Source: Deltaproteobacteria bacterium (GTDB taxonomy: Bacteria > Desulfobacterota > Desulfarculia > Adiutricales > Adiutricaceae). From it: a stretch of 64,000 nt of DNA. Of this stretch, positions 35,610-44,366 are shown one piece after another. The position numbers were made by a program, and so were the translations under genes. The stretch's first letter is position 1. Every line of letters begins with the position of its first letter. The DNA lies in NCBI GenBank assembly GCA_031265205.1, contig JAISCZ010000064.1:1-64000 (forward strand), in the 5' to 3' direction. The notes beneath the pieces are model-generated. The model searched no databases. It had not been told where the DNA came from and worked only from the letters and a program-made list of their open reading frames with translations.

Positions 35610-38600
35610 TTGTCTACAAATTATTGTGACCCCAAAAACCCGCGCGCCGTCATCGGCGCGACAGCCGATCTCCGCGGCGCGGGGCGCGCCCGGGCCCGCC
35701 CCTTCGATTTGGGGCCGCTTCTGGCCGCTTGCCGGGAAATGGGCAAGCTTCTCGCGCGCTTCCGCCCCCTTGAGGGTTACGCGCCCGAGCCCGCCCTTCC
35801 CGAGCCCGCCCTCTCCGAATCTTTGACGAAAGCCCTCGGGGCCCCCACTTTAAGCGACTATTTTATTCTCTCTTTAAAATCCGTCGAGGCCCCCGCCGAA
35901 CGCCAGCGCGAGCGCGAGGCCCTGCCCCGGGGCCCGGAAAATATTCCCAGCGCCCTCGCGGCCCTCGCGGAGGCCATCGAGGCCTACGCCCAGGCCGCCG
36001 AGCGCGACCCCGCGGCCTACGGCCGGACCAAGGTCGAGCTCCTCAAAACGCGCAACGCCCTTTTAAAGGCCCAGAAACTCCGCCCGGATCTTGAGCGCCT
36101 CGCCGGCGATCTCTCCCGCGAGGCCGCGGATAAATACCGGGAAGCCAAGGAATTCCAGGGCAAGGTGGAGGAGATCCTGGCCGTGATCCCCGCGCCTCCC
36201 CAGGAGGAGGAAGCCCCCGAGGAACTCGCCCTGACCGCCTATACCGCCACCCTCTCGGAGCGCCTCCGCGAGCGCGAGGGCGTCGCGCTCTCCCGCGAGC
36301 GCTGGGGGGAGGACTTAAAGGGCTTTACCGTGGAACTCGAGCGTTCCCTCTCCTCCGTGGGGGCCGAGCGCCAGGGCCGCGACTGGGCCGGCGCGCTCCA
36401 GGAGGGACGGGAGCGTTTGGCGGAACTGGAAAAACGGCACGTGGACCTCGTCTCGGGCCGCCTGGACGCCGACCGCCGCCTCAAGACCGCCTACGGGAGC
36501 CTCATCGCCGCGGAAAAGCGCTACGCGGGGGAAAAACTCCTTGACTACCGGGAAAAGGCCGAGGAGACGGTGGAATACGCCCTGTCCCTCTGGAACGCGG
36601 TTTTGGACCGCCGGGTGGAGCTCGCCCTCTTTTGGCGGCAAAGCCCGGCCCTCGTCGGTCGGCCCGTCTTTCTGGACAAGATTTTTTTGCTGTCCGCCAT
36701 GAATTTGGGGCTCAGCCAGGGGATCGTCGAGGACGCTAGGGCGCGCTTAAGCGCGCTCACCAAAAAACTCTCCAACACCCAAAAGATCCGCTTTGAGGCG
36801 GAAAAAATCCTCAAAGCCAAAGAGTCGGACCGCGCGGAGGCCTCCCTTCTGGAAAAGGCCGAGCGCCTTTTGACGGCCCTCGCTTCCGCCGTCCGCGCCC
36901 TGTCCGAGACCCAGGAGGCCAAGGCCGAGCTCCAAAAAGTCCTCTCGGAAACCTCGCGGGCGACCTCGGAGAGCGAGCGCGAAAAAAGGGCCATGAAGGA
37001 GACCTTCGCGGCCGAGATCTTAAGGATCCAGGAGGGCAACAACCGTGAAATCGCCGCGGGAGCCAAGAGGCTGACCGCCGTTTTAAAGGAAAAGGAAAGG
37101 CTCGTCGCCGGCCTCGAGAGCGCGCGCGCGGAACTGCGCCAAAGCGCGGAGGCCAAAAAAGAGTTGCTGCTCGCGGTGAGCGACGCCAAAGAGAAGCTCG
37201 AGACCCTGATCCGCGAGCGCCGGGAGCGCGCCCAAGAACTCTCCGACGCCCAGGACGCCCAGGACGCCCTGAAGGGCCGCCACAAAAGGCTCTCGGAGCT
37301 GCACCTCGCCGCCCGCCGGAAGCTTAAAGCCCTCGAGGCGGAACTCGCCCAAAGCCAGGCGAGCGCGGAACTGAGCCTGGAGGAGGCCCGCGCGAGCCAG
37401 GCGGAAAAGCGAGGCCTCGAAAGGAAGATCGGGGAACTCGCCCGCGAGCTCGACGAGGTCGTCAGCGCCCGGGAGGCTCAGAGCGAGAAAATAAAAAGCC
37501 TCGGAGATCTCCTAAACGACGCCAAGGCGCGGGAGGCGGCGCTTTCCGTGCGCCTGGCGAGCAAAGACGGGGAGTTGCGCGAGACCAATAAAACCCGGGG
37601 GGCCTTAGCCGAGGCCGTCGCGGGCTATCGGGCGCACTTGGAGCGGGTCTCCCTGGCCCACGAGGCCCTTTTAAAGTCCTGGCGCAAGCGGGGCGCCCTG
37701 TTGAGCCAAGCCAACCTGGAGCGGGACGACTTGCGGCTCAAGCTGAGCCGCAAGCACGAGGATCTCATTGACGGGGCGACCCGGCTCCAGGAGACCCAGG
37801 ATTCTTTAAAGGCCGTCACGGCCAAGCTCGCGGATTTGGAGAGCGCGAAAACGCGCCTTTTGGACTCGATCGAGGAAGAGGCCGCGGCCAAGATGGGCCT
37901 CCAGGACGCGAACGCGCTTCTCGTGGAGGAAATCGCCGCTTTGAAGAGCCAGAGCGGGGAGGACCTCGCGCCGCTGACGCGCGTTTTGGGCCTCGCCCTG
38001 GCCGCGAGCCAAAAAGAGCTCGCGGATTCCCTGGAAAACGCCGCGCGCGACCTGGAGGAGCGGACCCTCGCCGAGGGGGCCAAAATCGCCGGGGTCCGCG
38101 TCAAGTCCGCCGCCCGGGAAATCGATTACGTCCAGCTCGTGGACCGCAAGGACCGGGAGATCAGCCAGGCCAATTTCGAGATTAAGTCCCTGAAAGAGGA
38201 GACCCTCCGCCTCCGGGAAAATCCCCCGGAACCGGAAGGCGCCCCCCGCGTCTCCGAGCTTTCCTATCTGGCGCGGGGCCTCGCGTGGGCCCTAGTCGCC
38301 GCGCGGGGCCAGAAAACCCGCCTCCGGGACGCTTTCGTCAAGCGCCGCCACGAAAGCCGCGCCAAGCTCGCGCGCGCGGAGAGCGCGGAACGGGAACTGA
38401 AAGAGCTTTTGGCGGAGCGGGAAAAGGCCCTCGCCGAGAGCCAGCTCTGGCTGCGGGATTTAACGGAACTGACGCGCTTTTTTCTTCAGAGCGGCCGTTC
38501 CTTCTGGGGGTCCCCCGCCGTTCGGGACAGCCAGGAAGCCCTCTTCTTTTATCTGACGGAGGAAAATCAGAGCCTCGTCCGCGATCTGGACTCCCTAAAG

Positions 38601-40550
38601 GGGGAACGCCAGGAACTCTTGGCCGAGCGGCGGATTCTCCTTAGCCAAAACGAGGAAATCGCCGCGCGGCTTTACTCCTTCCGGCCACTTTTGGAGTTCT
38701 TGGGCCGGGCCTTCGAGCGCAACGCCTACGCCATGGCCGCGGCCCGCGCGGAGGCCCCCGAGGCCCCCGAGGACTCTGGGGAGAGAGCCACGGAAAGCGC
38801 CCTGTGGCGGGATTTGGAGCGCTCCCGCGCGGAGTTGGCGCGCCTGCGAAAGGAAAACGAGTCCCTCGCCAAGACCGCGGAGCGCCAAGCCTCGCAGCTA
38901 GCCTCTCTCGCGGGCGAAAGCGCCGCGCGAGCCCAGAGCCAAAAAGAGCTCGGCGAACTGATTGAGCTGAAAGACGCCCAAATCGCCCAGATTTCCCAGG
39001 AGTCGCTGGAGCGGGGCGCGGAGGCCGCGGAAGACGGGCGCGTCGAGACCTTGTGGGCCGCCTTAAACTATTTGGCGACGCGGGCGGGGGGCGCCATCGG
39101 GCGCTTGGAAAGCCAGCTCCAAAGCCAGGCTCGGGAGATCGAGAACTCCTACGGGGAACTCCAAAAGCGCGAGGAGCGCGTCAAAAATTTGGAGAGCCGC
39201 CAGGAGAGCCTTTCCCTCCTTTTCTGGCTCATCTACTCCTGGGCCATGGGCGGCTTGACGCTGCCGGCCCTTCCCCCGGGCGGGGATGGCGGCGGCGAGG
39301 GTGGCGGGAGCGCCGCCGGAGCGGGCCCGGAGAGCCCCGGCGCGGAGGGCGGCAAAGGCGGCTCGCTCTCCCGTTCCTTTTTGCGGGAACTAAAAAACGC
39401 GGCCCGCAAGAGCCTTTTCTCCCTCCTTTTGGCCGGGGGCCTGGTCTTGGCCCTGGAGCGGGGCGCCGCGGCGGAAAGCCCCTCCAAGGATCCGGCGCCT
39501 TCGGCCCCGACGGGGTTTTTTACCCCCTTCCACAATTCCGCCGCCCACTCCGCGGGACCGCCCCCCGCGCCCCGGGCGCCGGCGCGGGAAGTCGCCTTTA
39601 TCGCGGCGCGGATCTTTTCCCCGACCTTGGGCCGTTCCTTGGATTTGGGCTTTTTGCCCCCCGCGGAAAGGGATCTCGCCCCCGCCCGCGTGGAGGAGCG
39701 GGCGCTGGAAATTTTGCGGGCTCAAGCCCAAAATCATGGCCTCGACCTGGCGAGTTGGCTTACCCTTATCCGCGGGGCCTATCCCCCGGACCGGCCGCTG
39801 CGCCTCCCGGAGACGCAAAGCCCCCAGGCCCCCTTTACCCTCTTAAGCCCGCTCTTGCCGGAAATCGCGCGTATCCTCGGGGCCAAGGGCGCGGCGCCGC
39901 CCCCCCCGGGGGTCATCGCCTTGGCCCTCCGGGGCGCCTCTACCCTCAAGCCGGGGGAAGGGATTTTTTGGGAGAGAATTAGGAAAGATTTTGAGAAGAT
40001 TTTAGGGGACCCCAGGGAGTCCGCCCTGGCCGCCGTCCACCATCTGGCGCGCGGCAGGCGGGCCTTGCCCCTCGTGGAGTTCGGGGGGACCCTCGCCCCC
40101 ATCGCCGCCGTGGAGGAGATGCCCTACGAGCGGGCGACGCGTTTTTTGGCTTCTTTTATGCGGCAAAATTTCAAAAAGAAGGTTCGCCGCCGCGCGGGCC
40201 CGCGCCCCGATTTTCCTTATCTCGCCGCGGACCTCTTTTACGCCTCCGGGCTCTTCCGGCTGCCCCTCACTTTTTTGGTGACCGTGGCCCACGCGCATTT
40301 TGAGGCCACCGGCGAGTGTCCCGGGGCCCTGGAGGTCTTCGCGGGCGCCCGGGATCTGGCGGCCCGCGCGCGGCGCCTGGGGCGCTTCTGGCGCTCGGAC
40401 GCCCCCCTGCTTTTGGACCTCGACGAGCTCGCCGGCGACTTTCCCCTCAGCCGGCGCTCGCCCCAGGGCCTTTACCGGAAAAAGGAAGCCCTGTCGCGTT
40501 TTTACGCGGACACTTTTCTCAAGACCCCGCTCTTCCCGGACGAGGCCTAA
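35610..40550 (+). CDS. Giant coiled-coil membrane protein of unknown function
   Basis: A 1646-residue protein, not assigned to a known family. The start is TTG 35610, with AGGAG about 10 nt upstream. An N-terminal region of about 120 residues is followed by roughly 1000 residues of Glu/Arg/Lys/Ala/Leu heptad-rich coiled coil (about 130-1190), SMC-like in composition but with no Walker motifs. Then come a hydrophobic segment (SLLFWLIYSWAMGG, about 1200-1217), a Gly/Ser-rich linker, a second hydrophobic segment (LFSLLLAGGLVLALE, about 1265-1282), a Pro-rich stretch and a folded C-terminal domain of about 320 residues (from EVAFIAARIFSP). That domain contains LPLTFLVTVAHAHFEATG, loosely like lytic-transglycosylase helices, but no catalytic signature is clear. 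A MetE-like gene follows 48 nt later. A cell-envelope or division scaffold is conceivable. Confidence 0.82.
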   Translation: MSTNYCDPKNPRAVIGATADLRGAGRARARPFDLGPLLAACREMGKLLARFRPLEGYAPEPALPEPALSESLTKALGAPTLSDYFILSLKSVEAPAERQREREALPRGPENIPSALAALAEAIEAYAQAAERDPAAYGRTKVELLKTRNALLKAQKLRPDLERLAGDLSREAADKYREAKEFQGKVEEILAVIPAPPQEEEAPEELALTAYTATLSERLREREGVALSRERWGEDLKGFTVELERSLSSVGAERQGRDWAGALQEGRERLAELEKRHVDLVSGRLDADRRLKTAYGSLIAAEKRYAGEKLLDYREKAEETVEYALSLWNAVLDRRVELALFWRQSPALVGRPVFLDKIFLLSAMNLGLSQGIVEDARARLSALTKKLSNTQKIRFEAEKILKAKESDRAEASLLEKAERLLTALASAVRALSETQEAKAELQKVLSETSRATSESEREKRAMKETFAAEILRIQEGNNREIAAGAKRLTAVLKEKERLVAGLESARAELRQSAEAKKELLLAVSDAKEKLETLIRERRERAQELSDAQDAQDALKGRHKRLSELHLAARRKLKALEAELAQSQASAELSLEEARASQAEKRGLERKIGELARELDEVVSAREAQSEKIKSLGDLLNDAKAREAALSVRLASKDGELRETNKTRGALAEAVAGYRAHLERVSLAHEALLKSWRKRGALLSQANLERDDLRLKLSRKHEDLIDGATRLQETQDSLKAVTAKLADLESAKTRLLDSIEEEAAAKMGLQDANALLVEEIAALKSQSGEDLAPLTRVLGLALAASQKELADSLENAARDLEERTLAEGAKIAGVRVKSAAREIDYVQLVDRKDREISQANFEIKSLKEETLRLRENPPEPEGAPRVSELSYLARGLAWALVAARGQKTRLRDAFVKRRHESRAKLARAESAERELKELLAEREKALAESQLWLRDLTELTRFFLQSGRSFWGSPAVRDSQEALFFYLTEENQSLVRDLDSLKGERQELLAERRILLSQNEEIAARLYSFRPLLEFLGRAFERNAYAMAAARAEAPEAPEDSGERATESALWRDLERSRAELARLRKENESLAKTAERQASQLASLAGESAARAQSQKELGELIELKDAQIAQISQESLERGAEAAEDGRVETLWAALNYLATRAGGAIGRLESQLQSQAREIENSYGELQKREERVKNLESRQESLSLLFWLIYSWAMGGLTLPALPPGGDGGGEGGGSAAGAGPESPGAEGGKGGSLSRSFLRELKNAARKSLFSLLLAGGLVLALERGAAAESPSKDPAPSAPTGFFTPFHNSAAHSAGPPPAPRAPAREVAFIAARIFSPTLGRSLDLGFLPPAERDLAPARVEERALEILRAQAQNHGLDLASWLTLIRGAYPPDRPLRLPETQSPQAPFTLLSPLLPEIARILGAKGAAPPPPGVIALALRGASTLKPGEGIFWERIRKDFEKILGDPRESALAAVHHLARGRRALPLVEFGGTLAPIAAVEEMPYERATRFLASFMRQNFKKKVRRRAGPRPDFPYLAADLFYASGLFRLPLTFLVTVAHAHFEATGECPGALEVFAGARDLAARARRLGRFWRSDAPLLLDLDELAGDFPLSRRSPQGLYRKKEALSRFYADTFLKTPLFPDEA

Positions 40551-40598
40551 TTCCGCCGCGAATTTTCCAAGAATTTCCCAACTTTTAGGAGGCGCGCT

Positions 40599-41657
40599 TT
40601 GGCTCCCCAATTGCCACCCTTCGCGACTTTGGCCATCGGCTCCTTTCCCTTTGACGATCCCTCGCGGGCCTTGGATCTCATGGGCGCCAATTTGGACATT
40701 CCCGCCGCCCCCCAGATGGTCCGCTTAGACCCCTACGAGGACATGCTCTTGGGTGCCACCTCCGGGATCCCCTTTTTGGCCGTCGACCCCGACACGCGCG
40801 CCATTAGCGTTCCCGCGGCGGGCCGGGAAGAAGCCCTGGCCTCTTTTTACGAAAAATTCTACGCGGGCGATCTCTCTTTTCTGGCGCGGGGTCCCCGCTC
40901 TTCCTTGGGCTTTGACGCTTTCGGGGAGCGGGCGCGGCGGGACGCTAAATTCGGGCCATTCTTTTTAAAGACCCAGGTGGTGGGCCCGCTCACCTTCGGC
41001 CAGTCCGTCAGGGTGGAAGGCGCCTTTTTTCTGGTGGACGACCCCACCCTCCAGGAGGCGGCGGCCGCCGCCCTGGGCGGCAAGATCGCCCACGAGGCCT
41101 CGCTCATTCGGGATTGGGGCCGGAGCCCCGTGGCTTTTCTGGACGAGCCGGGTCTTTCGGGATACGGCTCGGCCTTTTCCACCCTTTCCGCGGAAAGGGT
41201 CTTGGGGACGCTGCGCGCCGCGACCGCGGCGGCCCGCTCCCTGGGGCCCCTCCTCGTCGGGGTCCACGTCTGCGGGAACACCGATTGGGGGCTGCTCGCC
41301 CAGGCGGACGTGGACGTCGTCAACTGCGACGCCTGGGGTTATATGGAATCCGTGAGCCTCTATCCCAAAGAATTGCGCGCTTTTCTGGAAAGGGGCGGCT
41401 ATCTGGCCTGGGGCGTCATCCCCAGCCAGGGTTTTGAGGAGAGCCTGACCCCCGCGATCCTCGCGGGAAGGCTCAAGGCGGGTTTCGAGCTCTTGGGAAG
41501 GCGCGGCCTAGAGCCGGAACTGCTCGCCCAAAGGGCGCTTGTCGCCAGTTCCTGCGGCCTGGGAAGCCTTTCGGCGCCCGTCGCCCAAAAGATCTTAGAG
41601 CTTTCGCCGCGAGTCCAAGAAGAACTCTTAAACCTCTATCCGAGCGCGGTCGGCTAA
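40599..41657 (+). CDS. Methionine synthase II-like (core MetE/UROD-fold) zinc methyltransferase
   Basis: A 352-residue protein resembling only the C-terminal barrel of cobalamin-independent methionine synthase. The zinc-ligand pattern is visible as GVHVCGN (His and Cys) with a later Cys in LVASSCGLGSL, and FLDEPGLSGYG supplies a conserved acidic segment. The opening ATLAIGSFPFDDP is typical of this family. Core-MetE proteins lack the folate-binding N-terminal half, and some take methyl groups from methyl-corrinoid donors. The corrinoid activator 5 kb away makes that role attractive here but unproven. TTG start with AGGAGG about 7 nt upstream; 48 nt after the coiled-coil gene and 118 nt before ftsK. 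Confidence 0.75.
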   Translation: MAPQLPPFATLAIGSFPFDDPSRALDLMGANLDIPAAPQMVRLDPYEDMLLGATSGIPFLAVDPDTRAISVPAAGREEALASFYEKFYAGDLSFLARGPRSSLGFDAFGERARRDAKFGPFFLKTQVVGPLTFGQSVRVEGAFFLVDDPTLQEAAAAALGGKIAHEASLIRDWGRSPVAFLDEPGLSGYGSAFSTLSAERVLGTLRAATAAARSLGPLLVGVHVCGNTDWGLLAQADVDVVNCDAWGYMESVSLYPKELRAFLERGGYLAWGVIPSQGFEESLTPAILAGRLKAGFELLGRRGLEPELLAQRALVASSCGLGSLSAPVAQKILELSPRVQEELLNLYPSAVG

Positions 41658-41775
41658 GGCCGGAGGCCGCCTTTATCTCCCCTATCCGCCGTCTTTTTCT
41701 TTTTTGTCCGCCCGCGCGCGCCTTTTTCCGCCCCGCGGGCCCCGCGCCGCGCTTTTTTGAGGGAAGCGGCTTTCT

Positions 41776-44151
41776 ATGAAAAAATCTCCCGACAGTTCCC
41801 CCGCCGCCGCGCCTAAAGCCAAAGCCCTAAGGGTCCCGAAGGCCGCCAAGGGAAAAAAGCGCGCGCCCAAGGAACTCTCCCCCGGGGCCCGTAAAAAAGG
41901 CGCCGCGGCGTCGCGCGCGCGGCGGCCCGCCGCGGTCGCGCCCAAAGCCCCCGCGCGGAGCCTTCCGCGGATTCCCCCCGAGGCCCCGAGTCTGGTCGCG
42001 GTTTTGGGGGCGGTAATTATTCTGCTTTCCCTTTTTTCTTTCAGCCCCCAGGATTACCCCCAAGCCGGGGAGGGGCGCCTCGTCGCGAACCATATCGGCT
42101 TTTTGGGGGCCTGGGGCGCCCACGGCCTCTATCGGCTCTTTGGGCTTTTAGCCGTTTGGCCGGCCCTTCTTTTAGCCCTCTTTCCCTATTACGCGCTGAC
42201 GGCCTACGGCAAGACCCTTTCCCGCCTCGCGGTGGCCTTGGGCTTGGCCCTTTTCCTGTGCGCGCTCTTGGCCCTTTTTTCCCTGACGTGGCCCAAGATC
42301 CCCTTTTTCGCGCGCCTCGCCGCCTTTTCCGGAGGAGGCGCGGCGGGCGATTTTATGGCCCGCTCCGCGCGCGAGCTTTTGGGCGGGGTCGGGGCCTATA
42401 TCCTCCTGCCGCCTTTGGCGCTCGCGGGCTTTTTTTTGTGGAGCGGGATAACGCTGAGCGCTCTCCGCAAAGTTTGGGGCGTCTTCGCCGCGCCCTCCGG
42501 CGCGGCGGAAGGGGAAAGCGCCGCCACTGGAGAGGAGCTGGCCTTGGGATTGCCCCGCGTCCAGGATTTCGCGGGGACGGCGCGGGAGGCCCTTTTAGGG
42601 GAGGAAACCCCCGCCACTCCCGTTTCCCCGGAGGCGCCGCCGCTCCTCCCTCTGGTCCCCCGCGTCGTCGAAAAAGCCCCGCCCGCTTCCCCGGAAAAGC
42701 CGCTGACCCTCTCCCACGCCGAGGGACCCTACAAATTCCCCGACTTGGACCTTTTGGACCCCCCCAGCCCGGAAAACGCCGCGCCGGAACTCCATCGCTC
42801 CAAGGAGGAACTCACGCGCAACGCCAAGTCGCTGGAGGCCAAACTGCGGGAATTCAAGGTGGAGGGCGTGGTGACGGAGGTGACCGGGGGGCCGGTCATC
42901 ACCATGTACGAGTACCAGCCGGCTCCCGGCGTCAAAATCGGGAGGGTGTCGGCGTTGGCGACGGATCTAGCCATGGCCATGAAGGTGGAGGCGATACGGG
43001 TGGTGGCGCCTCTGCCGGGCAAAGCGGCCATCGGGTTGGAGCTTCCCAACGCCGCGCGGGCCGTGGTCTCTTTGAGGGAACTCGTGGAAAGCCCCGCCTA
43101 CCAAAAACAGGCCTCCCCGCTCACTTTGGTGTTGGGGGTGGATATCGTGGGGGCTCCGGTGGTGACGGATTTAGGCAAAATGCCTCACCTTCTGATCGCC
43201 GGGGCCACGGGCAGCGGCAAGTCCGTGGGCTTGGACTGCATGATCATGAGTATCCTCTACAAGGCCAGCCCGGCGGAAGCGCGCTTTTTAATGATCGACC
43301 CCAAATGCGTGGAACTGGCCCTCTACCAGGATTTGCCCCACCTGCTCTATCCCGTTCTAACCGATCCCGCCGAGGCCACCGAGGCCCTCAAATGGGCCCT
43401 CTACGAAATGGACTCGCGCTATAAGCTCATGGCCGAAAAGGGAGTGAGGAACATCCAGGGCTACAACGAAATGACGCTGGAAAAGCGGGGAGGGCGGCCC
43501 TTCAACCCCGACCGCGACGAGCCGACCCTGCCTTACCTGATTATTATTATCGACGAGCTCTCGGATCTGATGATTCAGGCCCCCAAGGACGTGGAGACGG
43601 CCATCATGCGCCTGTGCGCCAAAGCCAGAGCCTCGGGGATCCACCTCATTTTGGCGACGCAAAGGCCCTCGGTGGACGTTTTGACCGGGGTGATCAAGGC
43701 CAATCTGCCCACGCGTATTTCTTTCCAGGTGGCGACGAAATTTGACTCGCGGACCATTTTGGACCAGGTGGGGGCCGAAATGCTCCTCGGCAAAGGCGAC
43801 ATGCTCTTCCAGCCCCCCGGGACCTCCAAGTTGCGGCGGCTCCACGGGGCCTACGTCTCCGACGCGGAAAAAAGAAGGGTCACGGATTTTATCCGCGCCA
43901 ACGGGCCCCCCAATTATCTGGAGCGCTTAAGCCTCCCTGAGTCGGCGGAGGAAAAGGGCGGCAAAACGGAGAGGGACGAAAAGTTCGACGAGGCCGCGGA
44001 ATTAGTCCGTAGCACGGGCAAGACCAGCATTTCTTTTATCCAAAGGCGCCTCAATATCGGCTACAACCGCGCGGCCAATTTAAAGGAAGCCTTGGAGCGG
44101 GCCGGCGTCATCGGGCCCCAGGAAGGCTTGAAGCCGCCCCTCGTTTATTGA
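41776..44151 (+). CDS. ftsK: DNA translocase FtsK
   Basis: Septal DNA translocase (791 residues) that clears chromosome dimers and aids division. A Lys/Arg/Ala/Pro-rich N-terminus of about 65 residues precedes four membrane helices (about 70-225), a short Pro/Ala/Glu linker, and the motor: alpha domain (FKVEGVVTEVTGGPVITMYEY), Walker A GATGSGKSV (about 475-483), LMIDPKCVELALY, Walker B LIIIIDELSDLM, HLILATQRPSVDVLTG, and the DNA-reading gamma winged helix with SISFIQRRLNIGYNRAANL. ATG start. The linker is short, as in compact SpoIIIE/FtsK proteins. The unusually long basic N-terminus is noted. Confidence 0.96.
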   Translation: MKKSPDSSPAAAPKAKALRVPKAAKGKKRAPKELSPGARKKGAAASRARRPAAVAPKAPARSLPRIPPEAPSLVAVLGAVIILLSLFSFSPQDYPQAGEGRLVANHIGFLGAWGAHGLYRLFGLLAVWPALLLALFPYYALTAYGKTLSRLAVALGLALFLCALLALFSLTWPKIPFFARLAAFSGGGAAGDFMARSARELLGGVGAYILLPPLALAGFFLWSGITLSALRKVWGVFAAPSGAAEGESAATGEELALGLPRVQDFAGTAREALLGEETPATPVSPEAPPLLPLVPRVVEKAPPASPEKPLTLSHAEGPYKFPDLDLLDPPSPENAAPELHRSKEELTRNAKSLEAKLREFKVEGVVTEVTGGPVITMYEYQPAPGVKIGRVSALATDLAMAMKVEAIRVVAPLPGKAAIGLELPNAARAVVSLRELVESPAYQKQASPLTLVLGVDIVGAPVVTDLGKMPHLLIAGATGSGKSVGLDCMIMSILYKASPAEARFLMIDPKCVELALYQDLPHLLYPVLTDPAEATEALKWALYEMDSRYKLMAEKGVRNIQGYNEMTLEKRGGRPFNPDRDEPTLPYLIIIIDELSDLMIQAPKDVETAIMRLCAKARASGIHLILATQRPSVDVLTGVIKANLPTRISFQVATKFDSRTILDQVGAEMLLGKGDMLFQPPGTSKLRRLHGAYVSDAEKRRVTDFIRANGPPNYLERLSLPESAEEKGGKTERDEKFDEAAELVRSTGKTSISFIQRRLNIGYNRAANLKEALERAGVIGPQEGLKPPLVY

Positions 44152-44366
44152 TAAGGACGGGGCCGCGCGCGCCCGCCGTTTGGTATAGTTCTTCCGAGAG
44201 CCTTCCGAGGCGCGCTCGGCGGCGTGGGACGCTCGCGTGGCGCCTTTGGGTAACTTCGAGCCCCAAACTCCAACCCTTGCCAAGCGTGATTTAAAATGGC
44301 GTATTAACTATCGTGCCCGCGGAGATTTCGCCAAGCTAGGCCTTAGTTTAGTCGCGGAGAACGGTA

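Noticed and set aside
42156-43424. 422-codon plus-strand open frame
   Set aside because: Alternative frame inside ftsK; Arg/Gly-rich translation with no motif.
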